Notes under the pieces: model-generated
Database searches by the model: none
Told to the model about the DNA's origin: nothing
Seen by the model: only the letters and a program-made list of their open reading frames with translations
In this document: in pieces, positions 23,716 through 32,960 of the stretch
Layout of the letters: every line of letters starts with the position of its first letter
How positions within the stretch are numbered: position 1 is the first letter of the stretch
Made by a program: the position numbers and the translations under genes
Assembly (NCBI GenBank): GCA_963828755.1
Contig: CAWHFY010000011.1
Coordinates: 62,001 to 126,000, forward strand
Origin: WHSW01 sp963828755
GTDB lineage: Bacteria; Actinomycetota; Thermoleophilia; Solirubrobacterales; 70-9
DNA length: 64,000 bases
Direction: 5' to 3'

Positions 23716-24410
23716 CTACTGCAGGAGGATGCCGCCGACGCTGACGTCGCCGATCGTCAGGTCGCCATCGTGGATGAGGCTGATGAGGTGGTTGCCGGCG
23801 GCAAGCTGGCCCGTGACGCCGATCATCGTCACCTGGTCCTCGGTCGTCGTCTCGTTCAGCGTCACGGTCGCGCCGGCACGGCCGTCGAGTCGATCAGGAC
23901 GCCGTAGTGACACGGGTCCACGGTGGCGTTACAGGCGGTAACGGCCGTGGCGATCACGTACACGCGGCCGGCCCGCGGCATCGAGAACGTCTGGCCGATA
24001 CCGGAGTTGATCACGAACCCGTCGCTGAGCTGCCCGGCGCCGAAGTCGGCCGCCTGGAGGGTGCCGTCTTCGACCTTCGCCGAGCTGACCGCGCCGTCGG
24101 CGATCTTGCTCCCGGCGACGGCCTGGGCCTTGATCTTCTTGCGGTCGACCGCGTCGTCGCCGAGCTGGGTGTTGCCCACCGCGCCGGCGGCGAGCTTCTC
24201 GGCCTTGACGGAACCGCCCGCGAGCTTGCCCGAGACGACGGCCCCCGAGGCCAGCGCCCGCTTCTTGACCGCGCCGTCCGCCAGGTCGTCGCCCTTGACC
24301 GTCTTGTGCCCGGGGAGGGCCAGCGCGGTGCCGCTGAGGGCGACGAACAGCGCGAGGTACCCGACGATGTGGGTCTGCAGGTGGCGGCGAATGCGGGTCG
24401 AGAGGGGCAT
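23716..24410 (-). CDS. Secreted repeat protein (frameshifted by one missing base)
   Basis: About 231 residues once corrected. The N-terminus has a basic stretch and a signal/membrane segment (IVGYLALFVALSGTALALPG). Residues ~35-120 are imperfect repeats of a Gly-Ala-Val-Lys-x-x-Lys-Leu-Ala type (DGAVKKRALASGAV and so on), which probably form an elongated surface rod. The C-terminal ~100 residues look like a beta-sandwich. The first frame ends early at DSTAVPARP, and the continuation ATVTLNETTTEDQVTMIGV lies in another frame ending at 23716. Adding one base at the CCGG near 23873-23876 joins them as VPGATVTL. This kind of protein is common in Thermoleophilia, to my knowledge; function unknown. 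Confidence 0.65.
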
Positions 24411-24414
24411 GCCC

Positions 24415-26088
24415 TTATGACAACACAGCGTGGCGGTCGATGATGCGCTCGAAGTCGGTCGCCGCCGGCAGGGTGCCGAAGGCGCGCCCCCAGTCGCCGC
24501 CCAGCCGCGAAGCGCAGAAAGCGTCGGCGCTCGCCGGGTCGGCGTAGCGGACCATCAGCGACCCCTGGAGCACCAGCGCCATCCGCTCGACCACGCGCCG
24601 GGCCCGCGACTCGATCGCCTCGAGGTCGGTGAGCTCGTCGCGCAGGGCCGCGGTCGCCGCGTCGAGGCGGGCGTCGGTCCCGGCGGCCTCATCGACCTCG
24701 GCGAAGAAGGCATCGGTGGCCTCGGGGCCGCGGACCATCGCCCGCAGCACGTCGAGGCATTGGACGTTGCCCGAGCCCTCCCAGATCGAGTTCAGCGGCG
24801 ACTCGCGATACAGGCGCGGCATCCCCGACTCCTCGACGTAGCCGTTGCCGCCGAAGCACTCGAGCGCCTCGCCGGCGTGCGGCACGGCGCGCTTGCAGAG
24901 CCAGTACTTGAGCACGGCGTTGGCGATTCGCTTGAACTGGGTCTCGCCCTCGTCGCCCGCGATCGATGCGTCGTAGGCGCGGGCCAGGCGCAGCGCACCG
25001 ATCGTCGCCGCCTCCGACTCGATCGCGAGATCGGCGAGCACGTTTCGCATCAGCGGCTGGTCGATCAGCAGCTTGCCGAACGCGGAGCGCTGCGAGGTGT
25101 GGTGGATCGCGTTCGCGACCCCGGCTCGCATGCCGGCGGCGGCGCCCAGACAGCAGTCGAGCCGGGTGTGGTTGACCATCTCGATGATCGTCGGCACGCC
25201 GCGGCCCTCGTCGCCGACCATCCGCGCCCAGGCGCCCCGGAACTCGACCTCGCTCGATGCGTTCGAGCGGTTGCCGAGCTTGTCCTTGAGCCGCTGGATG
25301 TGGATCCGGTTGCGCTCGCCGTCAGGGGTGAAGCGGGGAAGCAGAAAGCAGGAGAGGCCGCCCTCGGCCTGGGCGAGGACGAGGAAGGCGTCGCACATCG
25401 GCGCCGACATGAACCACTTGTGGCCGGTGAGCTCGTATTCGGCCCCCGGCCCGCCGCCGTTCAGGGGCGCGGCGACCGTCGTGTTCGCGCGCACGTCCGA
25501 GCCGCCCTGCTTCTCGGTCATCCCCATCCCGCACAGGGCCCCGGTCTTGTCGGCGGCCGGGCGCAGGCGCACACCGTCGTACTCGAGCGAGGTGAAGCGC
25601 GGCTCCCACTCGGCGGCGACCTCGGGCTGCTTGCGCAGCGCCGGGATCACCGAGTAGGTCATCGAGAGCGGGCAACCGACCCCGGCCTCGGCCTGTGAGG
25701 CGACGAACATCGCGGCCCTGGCGACGTGGGCGCCCGGCTGCGGCTCACGCCACGGCAGCGCGTGGAGGCCGAAGCCGACCCCAGCGCCGAGCAGCTCGTG
25801 CCAGGACGGGTGGAACTCGACCTCGTCGATGCGGTTGCCGAACCGGTCGTGGGTCTTGCAGCTTCGGCGGGTTCTCGTTCGCCTCGAACCCCCAGCGGAT
25901 TGCCCGCGCCGAGCCGGCGAAGGCGCCGACCTCGCTGACCCGGTCCTCGGCCCAGTCGCCGCCCTCGCGGCGCAGCGCCTCGACGAGGACCTGGTCGGAC
26001 GCGTGAAGGTGTTGTAGTCCTCGAGCGGGGTCGCCTGGTTGGCGACCTCGTGGGTTGCGGCGGTGCGGGGGTGCTCAAGCGTTGACAT
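24415..26088 (-). CDS. AidB-like acyl-CoA dehydrogenase (internal compensating frameshifts)
   Basis: A 557-residue FAD-dependent acyl-CoA dehydrogenase of the AidB clade. E. coli AidB is induced by alkylation and protects DNA. Similar stretches include GMGMTEKQGGSDV, GHKWFMSAP, LKDKLGNRSNASSEVEF and LNSIWEGSGNVQCLDVLRAM. Residues ~28-76 read as Arg/Ser-rich nonsense in frame, but the neighbouring frame gives SDQVLVEALRREGGDWAED and onward, as AidB requires. One missing base near 26001 and one extra T near 25856 therefore cancel out. It overlaps the tetR gene upstream by 14 bp, so it is probably controlled by it. Confidence 0.85.
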   Translation of the reverse strand: MSTLEHPRTAATHEVANQATPLEDYNTFTRPTRSSSRRCAARAATGPRTGSARSAPSPARRGQSAGGSRRTRTRRSCKTHDRFGNRIDEVEFHPSWHELLGAGVGFGLHALPWREPQPGAHVARAAMFVASQAEAGVGCPLSMTYSVIPALRKQPEVAAEWEPRFTSLEYDGVRLRPAADKTGALCGMGMTEKQGGSDVRANTTVAAPLNGGGPGAEYELTGHKWFMSAPMCDAFLVLAQAEGGLSCFLLPRFTPDGERNRIHIQRLKDKLGNRSNASSEVEFRGAWARMVGDEGRGVPTIIEMVNHTRLDCCLGAAAGMRAGVANAIHHTSQRSAFGKLLIDQPLMRNVLADLAIESEAATIGALRLARAYDASIAGDEGETQFKRIANAVLKYWLCKRAVPHAGEALECFGGNGYVEESGMPRLYRESPLNSIWEGSGNVQCLDVLRAMVRGPEATDAFFAEVDEAAGTDARLDAATAALRDELTDLEAIESRARRVVERMALVLQGSLMVRYADPASADAFCASRLGGDWGRAFGTLPAATDFERIIDRHAVLS

Positions 26089-26704
26089 TCGCGGGTTCCT
26101 TTCCGGTTACCGAGCGGATACAGAAGTCTCTCAGCGAGTCGATCAGCGACTCCGGGTCGTGGGCGGCGGTAGTGGGGGAGACGGGCCCGACCAGCGCCTC
26201 CCCGATCGCCCCGACGAGCGCCGCGGCGCTCGTCGCGGGGTCCTGGGGCGGCAGCTCGCCGCTGTCAACCCCCGCGGCGATCACGTCGGCGAACGCGTCG
26301 CGGTAGGCGCGGCGAAAGGTCAGGCGCTCGGCCTCGACGGCAGGGTCGACCGGCTCGGCGATCAGCGCCCAGGCGAGCCGGCGTCCGCGCAGGGCGCGGC
26401 GGGCGAAAGTCTCGACCGCCATGGCGATCCGGGCCGCGGCGGACCGGTCGCCGACGGCGGCCGCATCAACGACCGCGTCGACCTCGTGCTGGGAAGCGCT
26501 GCGAAAGACCTCGGCGAAGAGGTCGGCCTTGGAGGGGAAGTGCCGGTAGACGGTTCCGGTCGCTACGCCGGCCCGCGCCGCGACCGCGGCGACCTGGGCC
26601 TCTGCGTAGCCGCCGTGGGCGATCAGCTCGCGAGCGGCGGCGACGATCCGCGCGCGAACCTCCGCCTTACGCGCTTCGGTTCGCTGCGTCGGTCGATAGG
26701 CCAC
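26075..26704 (-). CDS. TetR family transcriptional regulator
   Basis: A 209-residue repressor. The N-terminal helix-turn-helix runs from about 15 to 60 (IVAAARELIAHGGYAEAQVA, then AGVATGTVYRHFPSKADLFAEVF). The C-terminal ligand domain is all-helical. The start is the GTG at 26704; the reading frame extends further upstream but would run through a perfect operator. It is cotranscribed with the AidB-like gene (14-bp overlap) and divergent from the NTF2-like gene at 26765. It probably represses both through the palindrome at 26703-26736. The ligand is unknown, possibly an acyl-CoA given its partner (inference). Confidence 0.9.
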   Translation of the reverse strand: MAYRPTQRTEARKAEVRARIVAAARELIAHGGYAEAQVAAVAARAGVATGTVYRHFPSKADLFAEVFRSASQHEVDAVVDAAAVGDRSAAARIAMAVETFARRALRGRRLAWALIAEPVDPAVEAERLTFRRAYRDAFADVIAAGVDSGELPPQDPATSAAALVGAIGEALVGPVSPTTAAHDPESLIDSLRDFCIRSVTGKEPANVNA

Positions 26705-26736
26705 ACAAGAAGTGAACCACGGTTCACAGCTTGTGT
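26703..26736. promoter_or_regulatory. TetR-type palindromic operator
   Basis: Inner arms GTGAACC (26712-26718) and GGTTCAC (26721-26727) are a perfect 7+7 repeat around AC. Outer arms ACACAAG (26703-26709) and CTTGTGT (26730-26736) are also perfect. The site overlaps the tetR GTG and lies 29 bp from the divergent gene start. The size and symmetry suit two TetR dimers or one extended dimer. Inferred from position and symmetry. Confidence 0.8.
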
Positions 26737-26764
26737 CAACGCGTCGCTCGGCGATACTCCCCGC

Positions 26765-27358
26765 GTGTCCGAGGAGATGGGGTTTCATCCGATCGCCGTC
26801 GAGTGGACCAGCGACGAGGCGCGCGCCGGGCGCGACGAGGTGGATCGCGCGGCCGCGGCGGACCCCGCCGGGTCCAGATCGGCCTTCGGCAGTGTGCTCG
26901 AGGCCCCGGCGTCACCCGAGCGCCTCGCGATCATCAACGAGTCCCTCCATCGCGCCTACGCGGCGTTCACCCGCGGCGACTTCGAGCTGAACACGCTCTC
27001 GATTCATCCGGCGAACTACGTGTACGCGGCCGGAGGCGAGATGCCGGGCCTGCTCGACGTTCCGACGCGGCTCGACGGGGTCGAGGGGTACATCCTGGGC
27101 CTGCTGGAGTTCCAGGACGCCTGGGACGAGATCCGCCTCGTTTCCGAGGCCGTCGCCGACGCGGGCCCCGGCCAGATCTTCAACTGGGCCCGCTTCCAAT
27201 TGCGGGGTTCGGGCAGCGGCGTGGCGCTCGAGCAGCCGATCGCGGTTCGACTGACGTTCGAAGGCGAATGGTGCGTCTTGCAGGAGTACTGGTGGGATCG
27301 CGACGAAGGAACGCGCGCCGCCGGGGTCGACCCGGCGGCGCTCAGCTTCCGCTCCTGA
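26765..27358 (+). CDS. NTF2/SnoaL-like protein
   Basis: About 197 residues from GTG 26765 (an ATG at 26777 is an alternative). The central part (~60-180) has the NTF2-like pattern: an N-terminal helix (INESLHRAYAAFTRGDFELN), then alternating strands ending in WCVLQEYWWDRDEG. This cone-shaped fold is used by many small enzymes and binding proteins, so the function cannot be assigned. It is divergent from the tetR-aidB operon and shares its operator region, hence is probably co-regulated. Confidence 0.65.
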   Translation: MSEEMGFHPIAVEWTSDEARAGRDEVDRAAAADPAGSRSAFGSVLEAPASPERLAIINESLHRAYAAFTRGDFELNTLSIHPANYVYAAGGEMPGLLDVPTRLDGVEGYILGLLEFQDAWDEIRLVSEAVADAGPGQIFNWARFQLRGSGSGVALEQPIAVRLTFEGEWCVLQEYWWDRDEGTRAAGVDPAALSFRS

Positions 27359-27374
27359 CCCTGTGCGCGGCCGC

Positions 27375-27674
27375 TCAGGCGCTGGCGGCCGGCTGCGGGT
27401 CCGGCCGGACGATCACCGTGTCGACGATCGGCAGCACTTCGCTCGCCGGCATCCCGACCTCGTCGGCGTGCGCTCGCACCGCGTCCGCGTCCGAGGCCTC
27501 GTAGATGCAGACGGTCCCGAGGTCGCCGCTCGGCTCAGAGACGACGTAGCTGCGGATCCAGCGGATCGAGTCCGGAAAATCACTTTCCGCGACCTCGGTC
27601 GAGCGCTTCGCCGCGGCCTCGAGCTCCTCACCCGTCTTCCAGCCGTCGTTACGGCGGATCATGAACAGGTCCAT
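27375..27674 (-). CDS. DUF4242 family (SCO4226-like) protein
   Basis: A 99-residue protein of ferredoxin-like fold: MDLFMIRRNDGW, then SIRWIRSYVVSEPSGDLGTV, CIYEASDADAVRAHADEVGM. Its Streptomyces relative SCO4226 was described as nickel-binding; whether metal is bound here is unknown. The ATG at 27674 has a strong AGGAGG seven bases upstream, so the longer frame (27716) is rejected. Confidence 0.75.
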   Translation of the reverse strand: MDLFMIRRNDGWKTGEELEAAAKRSTEVAESDFPDSIRWIRSYVVSEPSGDLGTVCIYEASDADAVRAHADEVGMPASEVLPIVDTVIVRPDPQPAASA

Positions 27675-27731
27675 CCCTACCTCCTCGAGTGGTGAGTGGT
27701 CAGCCCACAGTCCCACAAGAGGGGCAAACGT

Positions 27732-28532
27732 TCAACCCTTGTCTGCGAACGCGGCCGGCTGCCCGCTCATCGCGGCGGTCACCGCCGCGATCTGGTTGGG
27801 CCTGCCGAGTAGCTCCTTCTGCAGCTCGGCCTCCCGCGCCAGGCCCTCGGCCGCCGGCAGGTCCGGGACCTCGTTGGCGAGCCGCTTGATCCGCCGGACC
27901 GCGTCGGGAGACCTGGCTCCGATCGCTGCCGCCAGATCTCGGGCGGCGGTCGCCGGGTCGTCCTCGATCCGCGTCACCAGGCCCAGTGCGAGCGCCTCGT
28001 CCGCCCCGACCATCCGCGCCGTATAGGCGAGCTCGCGGGCGACGTCGTCGCCGACCAGGCGGCCGATCGTCTGCCAAAGGCTCATGTCGGGGACCAGGCC
28101 GTAGTGGACCTCCATCACCGAGAGCTTGGTGTCCGGTGCCGCGATCCTTACGTCGGCGCCGAGCGCGATCTGCAGCCCGCCGCCGATGCAAGCGCCGCGC
28201 AGGGCGGCGACCACGGGCACCTCGAGCTCGCGCCAGCCATAGGCGATGCGCTGCGCGTAATTGGCGATCGACCCCTCGACTGCGGCGAACCCATCGCCGG
28301 CGAGGTCGCCGTCGCCTTCGGCGAAGCTCTTGAAATCCAGGCCGGCGCAGAAGCTCGGCCCGTCGCCGGACAGCACGACGACGCGGACGTCGTTCGCGGC
28401 GCGCAGCCCGTCGAGCGCCTCGTTGAGGGCGACGAACATCCGCCAGTCCAGGCCGTTGTGCTTGTCGCCGCGCACCATGCGCACGTCGGCGACGTGGCCG
28501 GCGACCTCGATCGTGACCCGCTCGGCGTCCAT
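27732..28532 (-). CDS. Crotonase superfamily protein (enoyl-CoA hydratase/isomerase-like)
   Basis: A 266-residue acyl-CoA enzyme. The CoA-binding and oxyanion elements are seen (GPSFCAGLDFKSFAEG and RGACIGGGLQIALGADVRIA). Classical hydratase uses two Glu; here the first position (GGGCE in hydratases) is GGGLQ, so that Glu is replaced, while the second (MEVHYG) is retained. This fits an isomerase or other crotonase activity better than a standard hydratase. It lies 6 bp after the thiol-redox gene on the same strand, in an operon. Confidence 0.82.
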   Translation of the reverse strand: MDAERVTIEVAGHVADVRMVRGDKHNGLDWRMFVALNEALDGLRAANDVRVVVLSGDGPSFCAGLDFKSFAEGDGDLAGDGFAAVEGSIANYAQRIAYGWRELEVPVVAALRGACIGGGLQIALGADVRIAAPDTKLSVMEVHYGLVPDMSLWQTIGRLVGDDVARELAYTARMVGADEALALGLVTRIEDDPATAARDLAAAIGARSPDAVRRIKRLANEVPDLPAAEGLAREAELQKELLGRPNQIAAVTAAMSGQPAAFADKG

Positions 28533-28538
28533 CGCGTG

Positions 28539-28841
28539 TCAGGCGGACGGCGTGGCGGCCGTCGCGCCCGCCTGCTCGAACAGCCTCCCGGCGTTGATCG
28601 TCTCGGCCATCGCGGCGGACTGCGCGCGATACGTCGAGCCGTCCTCGAACTCGACCACCGGCAGCCAATGCTGCCCGGTGATCTCGATCACCTCGGTCCG
28701 GCGGCCGCGGGGGAAAACCGGGGCCTTCACCACCTCGTAGTCGATCCCCTGATCGTCGAGCGCCTTCTGGACCTTCCAGCAGTGGTCCAGGTTGTTGTGG
28801 ACGAACGTGAACGGGCAGCGGTGGAGTCTGACGCTCGGCAC
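28539..28841 (-). CDS. Glutaredoxin/GST N-terminal-domain-like protein
   Basis: About 100 residues from GTG 28841, preceded by GAGGAGG. The thioredoxin-like fold begins VPSVRLHRCPFTFVHNNLDH, with a CPF motif at the position of the redox-active cysteine and a second Cys nine residues on, followed by IDYEVVKAPV. WLPVVEFEDGSTY supplies the cis-Pro. Partner and substrate unknown. It is divergent from icd, 64 bp apart. Confidence 0.68.
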   Translation of the reverse strand: MPSVRLHRCPFTFVHNNLDHCWKVQKALDDQGIDYEVVKAPVFPRGRRTEVIEITGQHWLPVVEFEDGSTYRAQSAAMAETINAGRLFEQAGATAATPSA

Positions 28842-28905
28842 GGGGACCTCCTCGGGTGGCTTCGCGGGCAGCCTACGCCCTGCGCCGCTAGCATCGCGCG
28901 CCCCG

Positions 28906-30132
28906 ATGCCTGACGCGAAGATCAAGGTCGCCAACCCGATCGTCGAGCTCGACGGCGACGAGATGACCCGGATCATCTGGGAGTTCATCAAGGAGCAGCT
29001 GATCCTGCCCTACCTCGACGTCGAGCTGAAGTACTACGACCTCGGAATCGAGAGCCGCGACGCGACCTCCGACCAGATCACGGTCGACGCCGCGAACGCG
29101 ATCAAGGAGTTCGGGGTCGGCGTCAAGTGCGCGACGATCACCCCCGACGAGGCGCGGGTCGAGGAGTTCGGCCTCAAGGAGATGTACCGGTCGCCCAACG
29201 GGACGATCCGCAACATCCTCGGCGGCGTCATCTTCCGCGAGCCGATCGTGATCTCGAACATCCCGCGCCTGGTCCCGGGCTGGACGAAGCCGATCATCAT
29301 CGGCCGTCACGCGTTCGGCGACCAGTACCGCGCCGAGGACACGCTGATCCCGGGCGAGGGCAAGCTGACGCTGACCTGGACGCCGAAGGACGAGTCGTCG
29401 GGCGAGCCGATCGAGATCGACGTCTTCGACTTTCCCTCGAGCGGGATCGCGATGGCGATGTACAACCTCGACGACTCGATCCGCGACTTCGCCCGCGCCT
29501 CGCTTCGCTACGGCCTCGATCGCGGCTACCCGGTCTACATGTCGACCAAGAACACGATCCTGAAGCGCTACGACGGGCGCTTCAAGGACCTGTTCGCCGA
29601 GGTCTACGAGGCTGAGTTCAAGGACGACTTCGAGGCCGCCGGGATCACCTACGAGCACCGGCTGATCGACGACATGGTCGCCGCGGCGCTCAAGTGGGAG
29701 GGCGGCTACGTCTGGGCGTGCAAGAACTACGACGGCGACGTGCAGTCCGACACCGTCGCGCAGGGGTTCGGCTCGCTCGGGCTGATGACGAGCGTGCTCA
29801 TGACGCCGGACGGCAAGACGGTCGAGGCCGAGGCGGCCCACGGCACCGTCACCCGCCACTTCCGCGAGCACCAGAAGGGCAACCCGACCTCGACCAACCC
29901 GATCGCCTCGATCTTCGCCTGGACCCGGGCCCTGGCCGCCCGCGGGCGCATGGACGAGACCCCCGAGGTGGCCGAGTTCGCCGAGACGCTCGAGCGCGTC
30001 TGCATCGAGACGGTCGAGAGCGGCAAGATGACCAAGGACCTCGCGCTGCTGGTCGGCGGCGGCCAGGAGTTCCAGACCACGCAGGAGTTCCTCGCATCGA
30101 TCGACGAGAACCTCCAGGCCGCGATGGCCTGA
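28906..30132 (+). CDS. icd: NADP-dependent isocitrate dehydrogenase
   Basis: A 408-residue homodimeric (eukaryote-like) IDH converting isocitrate to 2-oxoglutarate with NADPH. Hallmarks: PIVELDGDEMTRIIWEFIKE at the N-terminus, substrate motif SPNGTIRNILGG, IGRHAFGDQYRAED, and the Mg-binding IDDMVAAALK. The ATG at 28906 matches the family start. mdh follows 51 bp downstream on the same strand. It lies some 7 kb from sdhABE, adding to the local TCA cluster. Confidence 0.96.
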   Translation: MPDAKIKVANPIVELDGDEMTRIIWEFIKEQLILPYLDVELKYYDLGIESRDATSDQITVDAANAIKEFGVGVKCATITPDEARVEEFGLKEMYRSPNGTIRNILGGVIFREPIVISNIPRLVPGWTKPIIIGRHAFGDQYRAEDTLIPGEGKLTLTWTPKDESSGEPIEIDVFDFPSSGIAMAMYNLDDSIRDFARASLRYGLDRGYPVYMSTKNTILKRYDGRFKDLFAEVYEAEFKDDFEAAGITYEHRLIDDMVAAALKWEGGYVWACKNYDGDVQSDTVAQGFGSLGLMTSVLMTPDGKTVEAEAAHGTVTRHFREHQKGNPTSTNPIASIFAWTRALAARGRMDETPEVAEFAETLERVCIETVESGKMTKDLALLVGGGQEFQTTQEFLASIDENLQAAMA

Positions 30133-30183
30133 GCCTCAGCCGCTAGCTTGCGGTCCGAAGCCTCAACCCGAAACCCAGGAGTG

Positions 30184-31179
<996 letters not shown>

Positions 31180-31194
31180 GCCCGCGGCGCCTCG

Positions 31195-31860
31195 GTGACC
31201 GCGTCGCCGGAGCGTCCGCCGCGCGACCGCCTGTTCGAGCGCGGCGGCGAGGAGTTCGCGCGGGTGCTCGCGTTCAGCGACGGCATGTTCGCGATCGCGA
31301 TGACCCTGCTGGTCGTCGGGATCGCAGTGCCGACGCTCGACGTCGCCGACAGCTCGAGCGAGCTCGCCGACGCCCTCAACGACCTCAGCGACGCGATCGT
31401 CAGCTTCTTCATCAGCTTCGCGGTGATCGGCCGCTACTGGGTGGCCCACCATCAGCTGTTCTCGCTGCTGCGCGGCTTCGATCCGGGCCTGATCGGGCTC
31501 AACCTCGTCTATCTGGCGCTGATCGCGTTCCTGCCGTTTCCGACCGCGCTGATCGGCAACTACTTCGACAACCCGCTCGCGGTCGCCGTCTACGCCGCGA
31601 CCGTCGCCACGATCAGCGGGCTCGAGGTGGTGCTGTTGCGCCACGCGCACCGCAATGGACTGTTCGCCCGCGCGATGCCCGACGACGTCTACCGGTGGGC
31701 GCGCGCCAGTTCGCTGACGCCGGTCGTCCTGTTCGCCGCCTCGATCCCGGCCGCGTACCTGAGCTCCGGGCTCGCGGTGGCGATCTGGCTGCTCGCGATC
31801 CCGGCCGGCGTGATCGCCTCGCGGCGAGCGCCGGACGCGATCGACGACTACTTCGCCTGA
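31195..31860 (+). CDS. TMEM175-family potassium channel-like protein
   Basis: A 221-residue membrane protein. The family's first helix carries the conserved FSDGMFAIAMTLLVVGI signature (F-S-D), which forms the selectivity constriction in bacterial TMEM175. About six membrane segments follow. It probably forms a tetrameric K+ leak channel in the cytoplasmic membrane (family knowledge). GTG start at 31195, 15 bp after mdh. Its last 13 bp overlap the tail of a convergent gene. Confidence 0.85.
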   Translation: MTASPERPPRDRLFERGGEEFARVLAFSDGMFAIAMTLLVVGIAVPTLDVADSSSELADALNDLSDAIVSFFISFAVIGRYWVAHHQLFSLLRGFDPGLIGLNLVYLALIAFLPFPTALIGNYFDNPLAVAVYAATVATISGLEVVLLRHAHRNGLFARAMPDDVYRWARASSLTPVVLFAASIPAAYLSSGLAVAIWLLAIPAGVIASRRAPDAIDDYFA

Positions 31861-32236
31861 GCGACCGGGTGGTACGCGCGCCCGTCCTTGCGCACCTTCC
31901 CGTCCTTCTCGAGCTCGCCGAGCACCCGATACAGGTAGTTCGGCTTGATCTTCATCTGCCCGGCGACGTCGGAGGCTGAGATGCCCGGGTTGTCGGTGAT
32001 CAGCTTCACCGCCTGGTCGGCCCTGGTCCCACCGCGCCGGCGCCGGCGGCGCGGCGCCGACTTCGTCGAGCCCGAGCTCCGCGGCCGCCCTGGGCCCCGC
32101 CGACCCTCGCGGCCGCCGGTCAGGCTGGCGAGCGCGCGCTCGAGCTGACCGCGCTCCGCGTCGATTTCCTTGATCCGGTCGCGGATCAGGCTCGCGGCCT
32201 CATCGACGGTGTCTCGAAGACGGTGACATCAAGCAT
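31848..32236 (-). CDS. Winged-helix DNA-binding protein with AT-hook linker (frameshifted near the start)
   Basis: About 128 residues when corrected. The product has an N-terminal coiled coil (DEAASLIRDRIKEIDAERGQ), a basic linker with an AT-hook core (RRGPGRPRSS and a run of Arg), and a C-terminal winged helix (AVKLITDNPGISASDVAGQM, then NYLYRVLGELEKDGKVRKDG). The ATG at 32236 begins MLDVTVFE, but its frame stops after 16 codons. Reading around a duplicated GT at 32209-32212 (or one missing base) continues as TVDEAASLIRD. The stop overlaps the convergent channel gene by 13 bp. A palindrome sits 14 bp upstream of the ATG. Probably a nucleoid-associated or local regulator; unrecognised beyond the domains. 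Confidence 0.62.
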
Positions 32237-32249
32237 TCCCCTTACCTTT

Positions 32250-32268
32250 CACTGTGAGTTACACAGTG
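32250..32268. promoter_or_regulatory. Palindrome upstream of the AT-hook winged-helix gene
   Basis: CACTGTG (32250-32256) and CACAGTG (32262-32268) are perfect arms around AGTTA. A further related half-site ACAGTGT lies at 32280-32286. The site is 14 bp upstream of the winged-helix ATG and between it and the fatty acid hydroxylase gene, so it may be an autoregulatory operator. The surrounding stretch is AT-rich for this genome, as expected for a promoter. Confidence 0.6.
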
Positions 32269-32301
32269 AGTCGAAACAAACAGTGTTTAGGAGAGTAACG
32301 G

Positions 32302-32928
32302 TTAGCGACTGCGGCGCGTGCGCGGCAGGGTGCGAAACACCACGTCCCAGAGCGGGGACGAGACGCCGTAACCGAAGCGATGGTCCTGGAAGTGGTGGCG
32401 CATGTGCTGTTCGCGCAACTGCTTGCCCCGCGCCGACTTCGGCACGAAGTGATGCAGGTAGTAGTGCGTGTAGTCGTAGATCAGGTAACCGGCGAGGAAG
32501 CCGGCGAACAGCGGATAGGCGGTCGGGGTGCCGAAGATCAGCCAGAAGAGACCGAAGAACAGCAGTGCCAGCGGGATGCTCGCCCCGGGGGGCATGACCA
32601 GCCGCATCTTGTCGTTCGGGTGGTCGTGATGGACCCCGTGGATGATGAAGTGCAGGCGGTGGCCGACCGGGTGGTCGGGGTCCCAGTGGAAGACCAGACG
32701 GTGCAGCCAATACTCGGCGAGCGTCCAGATGAACAGGCCGGCCGCGAACAATCCGAGCAGCGCCAGCGCGCCCTTGCCGCCGTCGGCGCCGAGCACGATC
32801 AGCGCGACGATCACCGGGACGTAGATCAACGCCGGGACGACCGGGTGGATCCGCGAGAAGAAGTCGAGGAAGCGGCTCTCGAACAGCGGGGGCGAGGCGC
32901 TCAGGCGGGCGGTGCGATCAGTTGCCAT
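32302..32928 (-). CDS. Fatty acid hydroxylase/sterol desaturase superfamily protein
   Basis: A 208-residue membrane di-iron enzyme. The histidine clusters expected of the FA2H family are present: H76 and H81 (WLHRLVFH), HGVHHDH (97-103), HYYLHHF, and HMRHHFQDHRFGYG near the C-terminus. Four membrane segments. It probably hydroxylates a lipid acyl chain (family knowledge; the exact lipid is not known). The ATG at 32928 gives the family's usual length. It is transcribed toward the winged-helix gene. Confidence 0.87.
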   Translation of the reverse strand: MATDRTARLSASPPLFESRFLDFFSRIHPVVPALIYVPVIVALIVLGADGGKGALALLGLFAAGLFIWTLAEYWLHRLVFHWDPDHPVGHRLHFIIHGVHHDHPNDKMRLVMPPGASIPLALLFFGLFWLIFGTPTAYPLFAGFLAGYLIYDYTHYYLHHFVPKSARGKQLREQHMRHHFQDHRFGYGVSSPLWDVVFRTLPRTRRSR

Positions 32929-32960
32929 GCGCCAAATCTTAGACGGCGCGGGCCCGGTTG

